Shown: in pieces, positions 25,782 through 34,462 of the stretch
Layout of the letters: each line of letters starts with the position of its first letter
How positions within the stretch are numbered: the stretch's first letter is position 1
Source of the DNA: JABMNT01 sp048262255
Lineage (GTDB): Bacteria; Pseudomonadota; Alphaproteobacteria; Rhodospirillales; Casp-alpha2
NCBI GenBank assembly: GCA_048262255.1
Contig: JBLXFH010000001.1
Span: forward strand, 620,001 to 684,000
Reading direction: 5' to 3'
Length of the DNA: 64,000 nt
Program-made: the position numbers and the translations under genes
Notes under the pieces: model-generated
Told to the model about the DNA's origin: nothing
Seen by the model: only the letters and a program-made list of their open reading frames with translations
The model's database searches: none

Positions 25782-26459
25782 TTATATCCCTTTAATTTTA
25801 CTCATGACACTGTCTGCAACCTCTTCGGCCGTAGCAAATCGCTGTCCCGGTTGCGTTTCGCGTATTTGATCCAAAAACCTTGGATCAAAAACTTCCAGCA
25901 TTGGTGTTTCCGTATAGCCCGGACTTACCGTATGGACATCCAGCCAGGAAAATTCAGCATCAACCACTTTAAGCAGGCCCATCAATCCATATTTCGCGAT
26001 GATATAACCTCCCATACTTTTGGCAGCAAAGGTATTTAGACCCATGGCATCGCTTAAAATTCCAACGACCCACCCGGTTTTTTGTGGTCTCAGAATTTTC
26101 TTGATTGTCGCTCCCAAAAGACAATGCGCCCCCTCCACATTGACGGACCATTGCTCTGTCATTTCATTTTCAGGCAACCGGAAAACGGGTCCGATCGCCG
26201 GAGGAGGAGATGCGGCCAGAATAACCCCGGCAAAGGGAGCTGGCTCTTCGACAAGGCGGTTCACCGCGTCTTCTATGCAGGTATGATCTGTCAGGTCCAG
26301 GTGTAACGCAATCCCGCCGGTCTCCGACGCAATGGTCTGCGCCTCACCCTTATTCCTGTTATAACCAATGATTGGGCGATATCCCGTTTCTGTTAGTTGG
26401 CGACAAAGCGCCCTGCCGATTCCGCCACTCCCTCCAGATAACAGGACATTTTCAACCAT
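25782..26459 (-). CDS. SDR-family reductase (3-oxoacyl-ACP-reductase-like)
   Basis: 225 residues. LSGGSGGIGRALCRQL (7-22) is the NAD(P)-binding glycine motif, ILSDAMG holds Ser136, and YIIAK (152-156) has the catalytic Tyr152 and Lys156. It is a classical short-chain reductase. The MaoC and ACP genes overlap it in series, so reduction of a 3-oxoacyl-ACP to 3-hydroxyacyl-ACP is the natural guess. It overlaps MaoC by 8 bases and stops three bases before FkbH starts. Confidence 0.8.
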   Translation of the reverse strand: MVENVLLSGGSGGIGRALCRQLTETGYRPIIGYNRNKGEAQTIASETGGIALHLDLTDHTCIEDAVNRLVEEPAPFAGVILAASPPPAIGPVFRLPENEMTEQWSVNVEGAHCLLGATIKKILRPQKTGWVVGILSDAMGLNTFAAKSMGGYIIAKYGLMGLLKVVDAEFSWLDVHTVSPGYTETPMLEVFDPRFLDQIRETQPGQRFATAEEVADSVMSKIKGI

Positions 26460-26883
26460 TATTTTTTACTACTGTTTCCGCTGTCGCTGTCGCAATTCGG
26501 CTCTCACCTACATCGACACTTATTTTCAAAGTCAGCATTCTGGCCGCCTCGGAGCAATGCGTAACTTCACCTGTCAAAACAGCATCATCATTCACATATA
26601 GCGGGTTTCGAAAGCTGATATTCAAACCGGTCCACAAACATCCTGTGCCGGGAAGGTGCATGCCAAGCAGGCATGAGATTTTCGCAACAATCAGGGCCCC
26701 ATAAACAACAGGCCCGCTAAACCCACCCGCCTGCGCAAACGCCGCATCCGTATGAAGCGGGTTTAAATCTCCCGAAAGGCGACCAAAATCATCCATATCC
26801 GCAGGCGTAATAACAAAGGGAATTGATATCCGAGACCCTTCCGTCAGATCATCCCAAAAATTACCACGCGTGTCGGAAGTCAT
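26452..26883 (-). CDS. MaoC-family hotdog-fold (R)-hydratase
   Basis: 143 residues. FGRLSGDLNPLHTD (33-46) is the hydratase-2 motif with the Asp39/His44 pair in the (R)-specific enoyl hydratase arrangement. GFSGPVVYGALIVAKIS follows as the second conserved block. MaoC-like proteins hydrate enoyl-CoA/ACP to (R)-3-hydroxyacyl thioesters or run the reverse. Together with the ACP (4-base overlap) and SDR it could supply a short hydroxyacyl group for the MBOAT. No tandem hotdog domain. Confidence 0.85.
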   Translation of the reverse strand: MTSDTRGNFWDDLTEGSRISIPFVITPADMDDFGRLSGDLNPLHTDAAFAQAGGFSGPVVYGALIVAKISCLLGMHLPGTGCLWTGLNISFRNPLYVNDDAVLTGEVTHCSEAARMLTLKISVDVGESRIATATAETVVKNNG

Positions 26884-27125
26884 CCCTCAATTTTCTTCTT
26901 AATCAGGTCTGCAAATTGCCCCACATTCTCAAGCCCGGCAATTTCGGAGGAGCTAAAGCGGATATCCATGGATTTTTCAACCGCAACAAACAGACGAATA
27001 TGGGACAAGCTGTCCCACTCATCAATATCAGCTGCTGACATTTCTGCATGCAACTCAATATCATCATCATCAAAAACATCATGAAAAATAGGGGTCAGCT
27101 GTCTGAAAACTTCATCTTTGTTCAT
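26880..27125 (-). CDS. Acyl carrier protein
   Basis: 81 residues, acidic. DEWDSLSHIRLFVAVE (36-50) holds the phosphopantetheine attachment Ser39 in the DSL motif. Length and four-helix pattern are those of free-standing ACPs. It heads the leftward cassette, so it is probably a dedicated carrier, as DltC is for DltB, rather than the fatty-acid AcpP. A 299-base AT-rich region separates it from the divergent KAS-III-like gene and must contain its promoter. Confidence 0.9.
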   Translation of the reverse strand: MNKDEVFRQLTPIFHDVFDDDDIELHAEMSAADIDEWDSLSHIRLFVAVEKSMDIRFSSSEIAGLENVGQFADLIKKKIEG

Positions 27126-27424
27126 AAATTAATCCACTATAATACGGACGGTCATTAAAGTTATATCCTACCTGCAAGTGCGGCCAATATAGACATGGCG
27201 ATCAGTCGGTCAACACTGGAATTTCGCCGGTTTTTCGTGACATGTTGCGGGAAAATGGGCTGCTGGTTTTATGCTGAAGCGTTGACATCAAGCCTCAAAT
27301 ATTATTAGTTCCCTGAAAATATTCTGCGCTTAACATGAGGGGTTTACATTGCCATTAATACATTAAAGCGTGTACGCATACCATTTAGTACAATACTAAT
27401 AATGTAGAGTTATGGCATATATTT
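27126..27424. promoter_or_regulatory. Divergent intergenic region between ACP and KAS-III-like genes
   Basis: 299 bases with no convincing gene, clearly richer in A+T than its flanks. It must carry promoters for both directions. A 9-base perfect inverted repeat, ATTATTAGT (27301-27309) and ACTAATAAT (27395-27403), has an 85-base spacer and could bind a regulator of the cassette. On the leftward strand TTGGCC and TATAAC with a 16-base spacer (about 27150-27190) form a possible promoter. For the rightward gene I see AT-rich -10-like hexamers but no good -35. Confidence 0.4.
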
Positions 27425-28450
27425 ATGTTGAATAATGATTTTGAACCCGCAAAAAAAGCAACTCTACCCCGTATTCGCAGCATAAAATTTTTCTTTCCAG
27501 GTAAGCCCATTTCTCTCGAAAGTATCGATCAGCCAAGCGCGACGCGCATTCGATTGGACCAGACCGGACAAAAATTTACCTTCCAGTCCCACACAAATTC
27601 GACGCAGATGGCAATTGCCGCCGCCCAAGATGTAATAACCGCCACAAAAATAGACCCAAACCGGATCGGGTTAATTATATCTGCACCTTCATTGATAACG
27701 TCATATGGTCTGGAAATACCTGCTATTGCGATTAGGGCCGCGCTTAAATCATATAAATCGGATTGCCTGAATGTCGCACAGGGCTGCGCTGGTTTTTTGG
27801 TGGCAATGCGGCTCGCTGCACAGTTTCTGCAGGCAGAACCTGAACGAGGCGATGTTTTGATCGTAACATCCTGTCAAGCATCGACCCTGATGAAGAATTT
27901 TACACATGGCGCTTTTTCCTGGGGTGATGCCGCTGTCGCCATTCTCATCACATCCGAGCCCGGCCCTGGGCTTCACTTTACAGCCTACCGAGAAGAAAAT
28001 GCCTCAACAAACTGGGGAGCCATGAGATTGCAATACGGGGATGCAATGGCATTTGATCTCTGTAATCCGGAATCAGATCTTACTCTTGAAGTTGATTTTG
28101 AGGATTCGCATGCGTTTTCTGAATATCTCCAAGGTGAACAACAACGTTGCTTCCTTCTCATTGAAAACCTGTTAAGCGCCGGAAAATTATCTGCGTCTGA
28201 AATTAATGCCGTATTCCTGCCTTCAATCGGAAGGCGCCGAATTCCGCATTTACTCGCCAAACATCCTTCGCTTATTGATAAAGTACAAACCGATTTCAGT
28301 TACCCGCACATGGGTGGGGTGGATATCATGCTGTTCCTTGACAACCACATTCGACAGCACCCGCCAATTGCCGATTCTTGGTATATGGCCATGACGCCTG
28401 CCTTTACAGCACTGTGGGGCGGTGTTCTGTTTCGCTTTATTTGTGAATGA
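27425..28450 (+). CDS. KAS III-like (FabH-fold) thiolase-superfamily protein
   Basis: 341 residues. NVAQGCAGFLVAMRLA places the nucleophile Cys121 as in FabH, and GAFSWGDAAVAILI and the LWGGVLFRF end also fit KAS III. The two other catalytic residues differ. The FabH motif VPHQAN reads LPSIGR here (His to Ser), and GNTSAAS reads PHMGGVD, with a His in the Asn position. It may therefore be an acyltransferase or an unusual condensing enzyme rather than a normal FabH. It is transcribed divergently from the ACP cassette, which suggests it works with that ACP. Confidence 0.75.
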   Translation: MLNNDFEPAKKATLPRIRSIKFFFPGKPISLESIDQPSATRIRLDQTGQKFTFQSHTNSTQMAIAAAQDVITATKIDPNRIGLIISAPSLITSYGLEIPAIAIRAALKSYKSDCLNVAQGCAGFLVAMRLAAQFLQAEPERGDVLIVTSCQASTLMKNFTHGAFSWGDAAVAILITSEPGPGLHFTAYREENASTNWGAMRLQYGDAMAFDLCNPESDLTLEVDFEDSHAFSEYLQGEQQRCFLLIENLLSAGKLSASEINAVFLPSIGRRRIPHLLAKHPSLIDKVQTDFSYPHMGGVDIMLFLDNHIRQHPPIADSWYMAMTPAFTALWGGVLFRFICE

Positions 28451-28560
28451 CTTTCCGCTTTCGACACGGCATAAAGGTTTTAAAGAAAACAAACAATTTT
28501 TAACAAAGGCCTGTAAACGCAATTCCAACCTGAATATCCGGCTTCCAGCATCGACAATAA

Positions 28561-29283
28561 ATGACCAAGCTCAGCGTAATTATTCCCGCATATAACGAAC
28601 AATCGACAATTGTGCAGCTGCTGGAGCGCGTTGCCCGGCAATCAATTGATGGTGTCACGTTTGAGGTCATCGTTATTGATGACGGGTCCAGGGACAAAAC
28701 GATCGAGCGCCTTGAAGCGCGCCCTGAACTTTATACGAAGCTCATCCGTCAACCTCACAATCAGGGCAAGGGCGCTGCCGTCAAAACCGGCCTCAATCAG
28801 GCGACAGGTGATTATATTTTATTTCAGGACGCCGATCTGGAGTATGACCCGGACGACTACGCCAACCTGCTTGTCCCGGCACTTGAACATAAGGCCGATG
28901 TTGTTATGGGAAGCCGGTTTGCGGCGCCCAAATTTGTTCGTGTGTCCTATTTTTGGCATAAAGTCGGCAATTATTTAATCACCTTTATCTTTAACATCTT
29001 GAACAATACGACATTCACAGACGTCTATAGCTGCTATCTGATGTATCGTCGCGAATTGGTCAACCCCGATGAGCTTAAAACGCTTCGCTGGGAGCAACAT
29101 GCTGAAATTCTGTCTTTGGCCGTACATCGCGGTAAAATCTACTATGAGGTGCCGATCAGCTATCATGGCCGCACATATGAAGATGGAAAAAAAATTCGCG
29201 CCCATCATGCTGTTGTTGTCATATGGACGATGTTGAAAATGCGGGTTTTTCGCGCGCCAAAAGCATTTGAGACCGACAATTAA
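28561..29283 (+). CDS. Family 2 glycosyltransferase (DPM1-like)
   Basis: 240 residues. LSVIIPAYNEQSTIVQLL, VIVIDDGSRDKT and LFQDADLEYDPDDY are the GT2 donor and metal motifs; GKGAAVKTGL and MGSRF match dolichol-phosphate-mannose-synthase-like members. No large membrane domain. Such enzymes often move a sugar to a polyprenyl phosphate, or directly to the repeat unit. It is followed without a gap by a methyltransferase (overlap at base 29283). Confidence 0.85.
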   Translation: MTKLSVIIPAYNEQSTIVQLLERVARQSIDGVTFEVIVIDDGSRDKTIERLEARPELYTKLIRQPHNQGKGAAVKTGLNQATGDYILFQDADLEYDPDDYANLLVPALEHKADVVMGSRFAAPKFVRVSYFWHKVGNYLITFIFNILNNTTFTDVYSCYLMYRRELVNPDELKTLRWEQHAEILSLAVHRGKIYYEVPISYHGRTYEDGKKIRAHHAVVVIWTMLKMRVFRAPKAFETDN

Positions 29284-30011
29284 TGTCTTCTACGCAAATT
29301 TATGAAGGTCCCGAACTTGAGGTTTTGGCTTCACTTCCCAATTATTATCGATGGATAGTCGACATATTCCGCCCGAAATTACGGGGACGGGTCATGGAGA
29401 TTGGTGCTGGTATCGGGACCATTGCGTCGAAAATCATCTCCGAAGTTGATCATCTTGTTCTTGTTGAACCCTCTGAAAACTTAACACGCCGCCTGCCTTC
29501 GGCACTTCAAAACAATTCCAAGGTCACGAACTACACGGATACACTCGAGACTCATTTGCCGCAAGTAACCGACCAGAGTCTGGATGCCGTCATCATGGTC
29601 AACGTTCTTGAACATGTCGAAGACGACGGCGCTGCTCTGAAAGAGCTTTTCCGGGTGATAAAACCTGACGGTCATTTGTTGCTGTTTGTTCCCGCTTTGC
29701 AATTTCTGTTTAGCGACATTGACCGGATTCATGGTCATTTCCGACGATATCACAAAGGACCTCTCGAGACGCTACTGCGGGAAAATGGGTTTTTTATTGA
29801 GCATTCCCGTTATTTTGATATTGCTGGTGTTTTCCCATGGTGGTTAATTAACAAAGTCTGCAGACAAACCGAATTTGCGCCAGGAGCGGTTAAGGCTTAT
29901 GACCGTTTTGTCATTCCATTGACCCGCTTCCTCGAACGCCTTATCCCACCGCCGTTTGGTAAAAACTTGATTATAATTGCGAACCGTCGCTCAGACTTTT
30001 CTGCCCCTTAA
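29283..30011 (+). CDS. Class I SAM-dependent methyltransferase
   Basis: 242 residues. GRVMEIGAGIGTIASKI is SAM motif I, LVLVEPSENLTRRL the acidic motif, VIMVNVLEHVEDDGAALK motif II, and LFRVIKPDGHLLLFVPA the post-motif. This type is often encoded beside DPM1-like GT2 genes in polysaccharide loci, as here. Its stop overlaps the next ATG (TAATG). The acceptor, presumably a sugar or the lipid carrier, is unknown. Confidence 0.8.
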   Translation: MSSTQIYEGPELEVLASLPNYYRWIVDIFRPKLRGRVMEIGAGIGTIASKIISEVDHLVLVEPSENLTRRLPSALQNNSKVTNYTDTLETHLPQVTDQSLDAVIMVNVLEHVEDDGAALKELFRVIKPDGHLLLFVPALQFLFSDIDRIHGHFRRYHKGPLETLLRENGFFIEHSRYFDIAGVFPWWLINKVCRQTEFAPGAVKAYDRFVIPLTRFLERLIPPPFGKNLIIIANRRSDFSAP

Positions 30012-30502
30012 TGACACAATCAGGACTTTTGATAGAGATGAGCATCCCCCCCGTTACCAAAGAAGAAAAAGCAGGCTGGCCCGCCCATGGCGTGGTCAAA
30101 CTGGAGAAACCCTTTATTGATGGGCGCGGCAAAATCCAGCCGCTTGTCGATGAAATGATGCGCAGCGCCGTGATGATCGAATCGAAAGCCGGCTCGCTTC
30201 GCGCCAACCATTATCACAAAACCGACTGGCACTACTGCTACGTCATTTCCGGCACCATCGAATATCTGCACCGGCCAACGGGCAGCGATGCGGAACCGGA
30301 AGTGCTGATGGTCAACGAAGGCGAAATGGTCTTTACGCCGCCAATGTTCGACCACGGCATGAAGTTTCCCGTCGATACGGTCTTTTTGACGCTTTCGCGC
30401 AATCCCCGCGATCAGGCGACGTATGAAGCCGACGTTGTCCGTGTCGATTTTGTTCCGACGGAAGGCCTCAAATCCTGGACTCCAGAAGACGGCGACAAGT
30501 GA
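30011..30502 (+). CDS. Cupin-domain protein
   Basis: 163 residues. RANHYHKTDWHYCYVISGTI carries the His-rich cupin motif 1, and GEMVFTPPMFDHGMKF is motif 2 with its His. It resembles single-domain cupins near sugar-methyltransferase genes, including dTDP-4-keto sugar 3,5-epimerase-like and WxcM-like isomerases. The downstream neighbour is a C-methyltransferase-like protein of the NDP-sugar type, so an isomerase or epimerase acting on a keto-sugar is plausible. The function remains inferred. Confidence 0.7.
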   Translation: MTQSGLLIEMSIPPVTKEEKAGWPAHGVVKLEKPFIDGRGKIQPLVDEMMRSAVMIESKAGSLRANHYHKTDWHYCYVISGTIEYLHRPTGSDAEPEVLMVNEGEMVFTPPMFDHGMKFPVDTVFLTLSRNPRDQATYEADVVRVDFVPTEGLKSWTPEDGDK

Positions 30503-31770
30503 CCCATCCCCTGCACCATCGCCGCACAACCTGCCGCCTGTGCGGAAGCGATAATCTGCAGCTTGTTCTGAAGCTGTCGCCAACGCCACCGGCTAACGCC
30601 TTCGTAACTGAAGACCAGCTTGATGATCCGCAGGAAACGTTTCCGCTGGACGTTTTCTTTTGTGAAGACTGCTTTCATACGCAGCTGCTGGATGTCGTCG
30701 ATCCTGCCCATCTTTTTGAAAATTACGTTTACGTCTCGGGAACCTCGCCGGTTTTCGTGAAACATTTTGAAGACTATGCGAAAACCATTGCCGGTCGCTT
30801 CATAACAAATCCTGATGGTCAACGGGTCGTCGATATCGGCTCCAACGACGGCACCCTGCTCGGCAAATTCAAGGATTTGGGGTTTAAAGTACTGGGTATC
30901 GACCCGGCCCGCGATATCGCCGCCAGCGCGACGGCGCGGGGAATCGAAACAAAAGCCGCCTTTTTCACCTCGGAGCTGGCAGAGAACATCCGCCAGACTG
31001 ACGGCCCGGCACATATTGTCTGCGCCAATAATGTTTATGCCCACGCCGACGACCTGATTGACATCACCAAAGGCATCCGCAGCCTTTTAACCCCTGACGG
31101 GGTTTTCGTCTTTGAAGTGTCCTATCTGGTCGATGTGTTCGAAAACACCCTGTTCGACACCATTTACCATGAGCACGTGGCCTACCATTCCGTCGCGCCC
31201 CTGAAAGCATTTTTCGCCCGTCACGATATGGAATTGATCGCCGCCGAGCGGGTCGGTTCTCACGGCGGCAGTTTGCGCGGTATCGCCCAACGCCGTGGCG
31301 GCCCCCATACCGTCGATCCCTCCGTGCAGAACCTGATTGATCTGGAGCGCCGTCTCGGGCTCGACAAAGCAGAGACCCTGCGTCATTTTTCGGATAAAAT
31401 AAATGCCTGCAAACAGGACCTTGTCAGCCAGCTGAAGACGCTCAAATCGCAAGGCAAACGCATTGCCGCTTTTGGTGCTCCGGCCAAGGCGACCACCCTG
31501 ATGTATCATTTCGACATCGGTCCGGACATCATCGATTTTATCGTCGATGACAGCCCTCTGAAACAGGGCATGTATTCGCCGGGCATGCATATTCCAGTTT
31601 TGCCTTCGCAAGCCCTTTACGAACAAAAACCCGACGCCGTTGTCATTCTGGCCTGGAATTTTGCCGAGCCGATAATCACTAATCATGCCGCCTATCTGGA
31701 ACAGGGTGGGCAATTCCTGGTCCCGTTACCGCGCTATAAAAGCTATTCAAATGATAGCTCAAAATTCTAA
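30499..31770 (+). CDS. NDP-sugar C-methyltransferase-like protein
   Basis: 423 residues from a GTG overlapping the cupin stop (GTGA). CRLCGS (13-18) and FFCEDCFHTQ form the N-terminal zinc-binding domain. RVVDIGSNDGTLLGKFK is the SAM motif. The C-terminal part, with FGAPAKATTLMYHF and FIVDDSPLKQGMYSPG, matches the extra domain of the TylC3/NovU-type family. These methylate carbon of keto-sugars. With the adjacent cupin it suggests a branched or C-methylated deoxysugar in the glycan. Confidence 0.85.
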   Translation: MTHPLHHRRTTCRLCGSDNLQLVLKLSPTPPANAFVTEDQLDDPQETFPLDVFFCEDCFHTQLLDVVDPAHLFENYVYVSGTSPVFVKHFEDYAKTIAGRFITNPDGQRVVDIGSNDGTLLGKFKDLGFKVLGIDPARDIAASATARGIETKAAFFTSELAENIRQTDGPAHIVCANNVYAHADDLIDITKGIRSLLTPDGVFVFEVSYLVDVFENTLFDTIYHEHVAYHSVAPLKAFFARHDMELIAAERVGSHGGSLRGIAQRRGGPHTVDPSVQNLIDLERRLGLDKAETLRHFSDKINACKQDLVSQLKTLKSQGKRIAAFGAPAKATTLMYHFDIGPDIIDFIVDDSPLKQGMYSPGMHIPVLPSQALYEQKPDAVVILAWNFAEPIITNHAAYLEQGGQFLVPLPRYKSYSNDSSKF

Positions 31771-31785
31771 TACCATCATGAGCGA

Positions 31786-33234
31786 ATGCTAAAATCCGCA
31801 CCCGCAATGCCGCCGGTCAATGTCATCATAATTGTTATTGTGATGTGTCTTTGCTCTGTAGGGGCAATGTTTTTCCGGGCGGATACGCTGACATGGGATC
31901 GCGCCGCGCTGGCTCTTTTAATTGCCTGGGTCGGATTTCTTCCCGGATTGCTTTATCTCTCGACACCCCCTGAAAAGAGGGCTCCCTTCCCCCTGATGCC
32001 CTTGACCGGCCTTTTTTATGGCATTCTTTTCGGTTTGACCGCCTTTTCGGCCACCGCATTGAGACTCAACGAGACCGGGAAGATCCAGTTTTTTGGCGGT
32101 GACTTGCTTGATGATATTAGCATTACCGCACAGCTCCTGACCCTTATCGGGATGCTTTTTATGTTTACCAGCTGGGGACTGTTCAAACGCATTCTGGAAA
32201 AGAAAATACCCGCTTTCACCCTGCCCTCCCGGTACCCGGGCTGGCGCGCTCAGGTGCTTGTCTGGGGGCTGATCATCGGCAACCTTTTATATGTGCATTC
32301 AGAAGCCATCCGTTCTCTTCCCTCTGTTGGTCAGTTTTTGCAGCCGGCTGGGTTTATCGGTTTCGCGATCATGCTGGCCGTCTATTACCGCAATGCATTT
32401 CCGCGCTGGCAAATTTATACGTATTTCATTATTGCTTTACCGCTTTGGATGTTAGGCCAGTTTGCTTCCGGCTTTTTAACGTCGCTGATTTTGCTTGCTG
32501 GGCTTTGGGCATCCATTCATTTTTATCATCGATGTCGCATTCCCTGGGGATGGATAGGCGCACTTGTAGTGGCCTTTATCATCATTTACCCGGGCATGAG
32601 CTTTTTCAGGGGTTTGGTCTGGGTCCCCGGGCCGGAAAAAAGCCTTGTCCAGAAATTAAGCCAGGTAGACGACGCATTTACGCAATATCTCTCTTTGAAA
32701 AAAGACGATTTATTGAATAGAAGCGATGTCCTTTTCCAGAGAACCGGGCTGATTTTCGCCTTTAGCCATGTTGTTGATAAAACACCAGACACAGTCCCTT
32801 ATTGGTACGGCGAAACCTATCGTCCCTTGTTTACCAGCTGGGTACCGCGATTCATGTGGCCCGATAAACCTAAGGAACAGACGGGTTATGCGTTCGGTGC
32901 CCGCTATTCAATCATCCGGGTAACAGATACCAATATGTCCTATAATTTGCCCTGGATTACCGAGCTGTATGCCAATTTTGGAAAAATCGGCGTTGTTTTG
33001 GGCATGGCGATTATCGGGCTGTTTCTCGCTGGCCTTGAATGCTTTTTTAACCGGCCCGATAAACCCCCGCTTGAATATGGAATCGGAGCCGGAATTTTAA
33101 TTTCTTTGTCCTGCCCGGAATCGAATTTTTCGCTTATGACGGGCAGCTTATTCATGTTAACCATATGTCTATGGCTTTATTTTACGGTAGGTCTCCGGCT
33201 CCCTTTGCCGGGTGTTTTCAAGCATTTGAAATAA
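31786..33234 (+). CDS. Polytopic membrane protein, probable Wzy-type O-antigen polymerase
   Basis: 482 residues with about ten to twelve hydrophobic helices. A large polar loop (about 280-390) between late helices contains PYWYGETYRPLFTSWVPRFM followed by WPDKPKEQTGYAFG, a pattern seen in the periplasmic loop of oligosaccharide-repeat polymerases. It would join undecaprenol-linked repeats at the periplasmic face. Sequence identity in Wzy proteins is poor, so the call rests on topology, loop pattern and position in the locus. A Wzx flippase or ligase is less likely. Confidence 0.65.
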   Translation: MLKSAPAMPPVNVIIIVIVMCLCSVGAMFFRADTLTWDRAALALLIAWVGFLPGLLYLSTPPEKRAPFPLMPLTGLFYGILFGLTAFSATALRLNETGKIQFFGGDLLDDISITAQLLTLIGMLFMFTSWGLFKRILEKKIPAFTLPSRYPGWRAQVLVWGLIIGNLLYVHSEAIRSLPSVGQFLQPAGFIGFAIMLAVYYRNAFPRWQIYTYFIIALPLWMLGQFASGFLTSLILLAGLWASIHFYHRCRIPWGWIGALVVAFIIIYPGMSFFRGLVWVPGPEKSLVQKLSQVDDAFTQYLSLKKDDLLNRSDVLFQRTGLIFAFSHVVDKTPDTVPYWYGETYRPLFTSWVPRFMWPDKPKEQTGYAFGARYSIIRVTDTNMSYNLPWITELYANFGKIGVVLGMAIIGLFLAGLECFFNRPDKPPLEYGIGAGILISLSCPESNFSLMTGSLFMLTICLWLYFTVGLRLPLPGVFKHLK

Positions 33235-33344
33235 ACCGTCTGTGCATATGAATTGAAAGATCCAGTTTCCTCGCATATACAGACCTTCATCATTCTTTAT
33301 CTCCATTTGATCTTTTAACTGCTCTTAACATAGAGAACCGCTTC

Positions 33345-34406
33345 ATGACCGAATTTCTTCTCGACTCCGACATTGCTGAAATTGTTGAGCGCCTGGGCGA
33401 AAATGCCCAGCAGTTTTCCGGGAAAACCGTTCTGCTAACCGGTGGCCGCGGGTTTCTGGGCCGCTACTTTATGGAGGTCTTCGGGGCTCTCAACAACGGG
33501 ACACTGGCTGAACCCGTCAAACTGGTCGCTCTGGATAATATGATTACCGCAGGCAAGGAAGGCGCCGTAATCCCCGACCTGCCTAACGTGACGTTTATCA
33601 ATCACGATGTCGTCAAAGATTTCACCTGGGAAGGCGATCTGGATTACGTCATTCACGCCGCCGGTATTGCCTCGCCCTACTATTACCGGGCTTATCCCCT
33701 GGAAACGCTGGAAGTGGCCATCACCGGCACCCGCAAGATGCTGGAACTGGCCGACGCTCATGACGCGCGCTTCACGTTCTTCTCTTCCAGCGAAATCTAT
33801 GGCGATCCCGATCCCAAGCATGTCCCCATGGCCGAAAGCTATCGCGGCAACGTTTCGTGCCAGGGGCCGCGCGCCTGTTACGACGAGAGCAAACGGGTTG
33901 GTGAAACGCTTTGTTATATCTTCCATAACACCAAAGGCACGCACACCAATACCATCCGCCCGTTCAACGTTTTCGGCCCCGGCATGCAGGAAACCGACTA
34001 CCGGGTTCTGCCTAACTTCGCCAGCCGCATTAAAAGCGGCGATCCTCTCCATGTATATGGGACCGGCAACCAGACCCGGACGTTTTGCTACATTACCGAT
34101 GCCATTGTCGGGTTTTTGTCGGTTGTCCTCAAGGGTGTCGCCGGCGAAGCCTACAACATCGGCAACCCGGATCCGGAAATTTCCATGGTCGATCTGGTCA
34201 AGCGCATCGAAACCGTCTCATCACAGCCTGTCAGATACGACATCGTTGAATATCCGGACAGCTATCCGGCCGACGAGCCGAACCGCCGCGCCCCGGATAT
34301 CCGCAAGGCCCGCCTGCAGCTCGACTACAAACCGACCGTCGATCTGGATGATGGCCTGAAACGTTTTCTCGACTGGTCCGATACCGTCTATACCGGCAAC
34401 CCATAG
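33345..34406 (+). CDS. NAD-dependent sugar epimerase/dehydratase (UXS-like extended SDR)
   Basis: 353 residues. VLLTGGRGFLGRYF (31-44 region) binds NAD, FFSSSEIYGDP holds the catalytic Ser/Thr area, and YDESKR gives the Tyr and Lys. IRPFNVFGPGM and GNQTRTFCYITDAIVG are typical of UDP-glucuronate decarboxylase and dTDP-glucose dehydratase relatives. It acts on a nucleotide sugar in the cytoplasm. UDP-xylose or a related pentose is possible. It starts 110 bases after the Wzy-like gene and may have its own promoter. Confidence 0.8.
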   Translation: MTEFLLDSDIAEIVERLGENAQQFSGKTVLLTGGRGFLGRYFMEVFGALNNGTLAEPVKLVALDNMITAGKEGAVIPDLPNVTFINHDVVKDFTWEGDLDYVIHAAGIASPYYYRAYPLETLEVAITGTRKMLELADAHDARFTFFSSSEIYGDPDPKHVPMAESYRGNVSCQGPRACYDESKRVGETLCYIFHNTKGTHTNTIRPFNVFGPGMQETDYRVLPNFASRIKSGDPLHVYGTGNQTRTFCYITDAIVGFLSVVLKGVAGEAYNIGNPDPEISMVDLVKRIETVSSQPVRYDIVEYPDSYPADEPNRRAPDIRKARLQLDYKPTVDLDDGLKRFLDWSDTVYTGNP

Positions 34407-34462
34407 CGCCGCCGGGCCCACAACGGACCCGGTGCACAGACCGGCAACTTGAGCCAAATGAT

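Noticed and set aside
31786..33234. Wzx flippase as identity of the large membrane protein
   Set aside because: The large late polar loop fits a polymerase better, and the protein lacks the evenly spaced 12-14 helices of Wzx.
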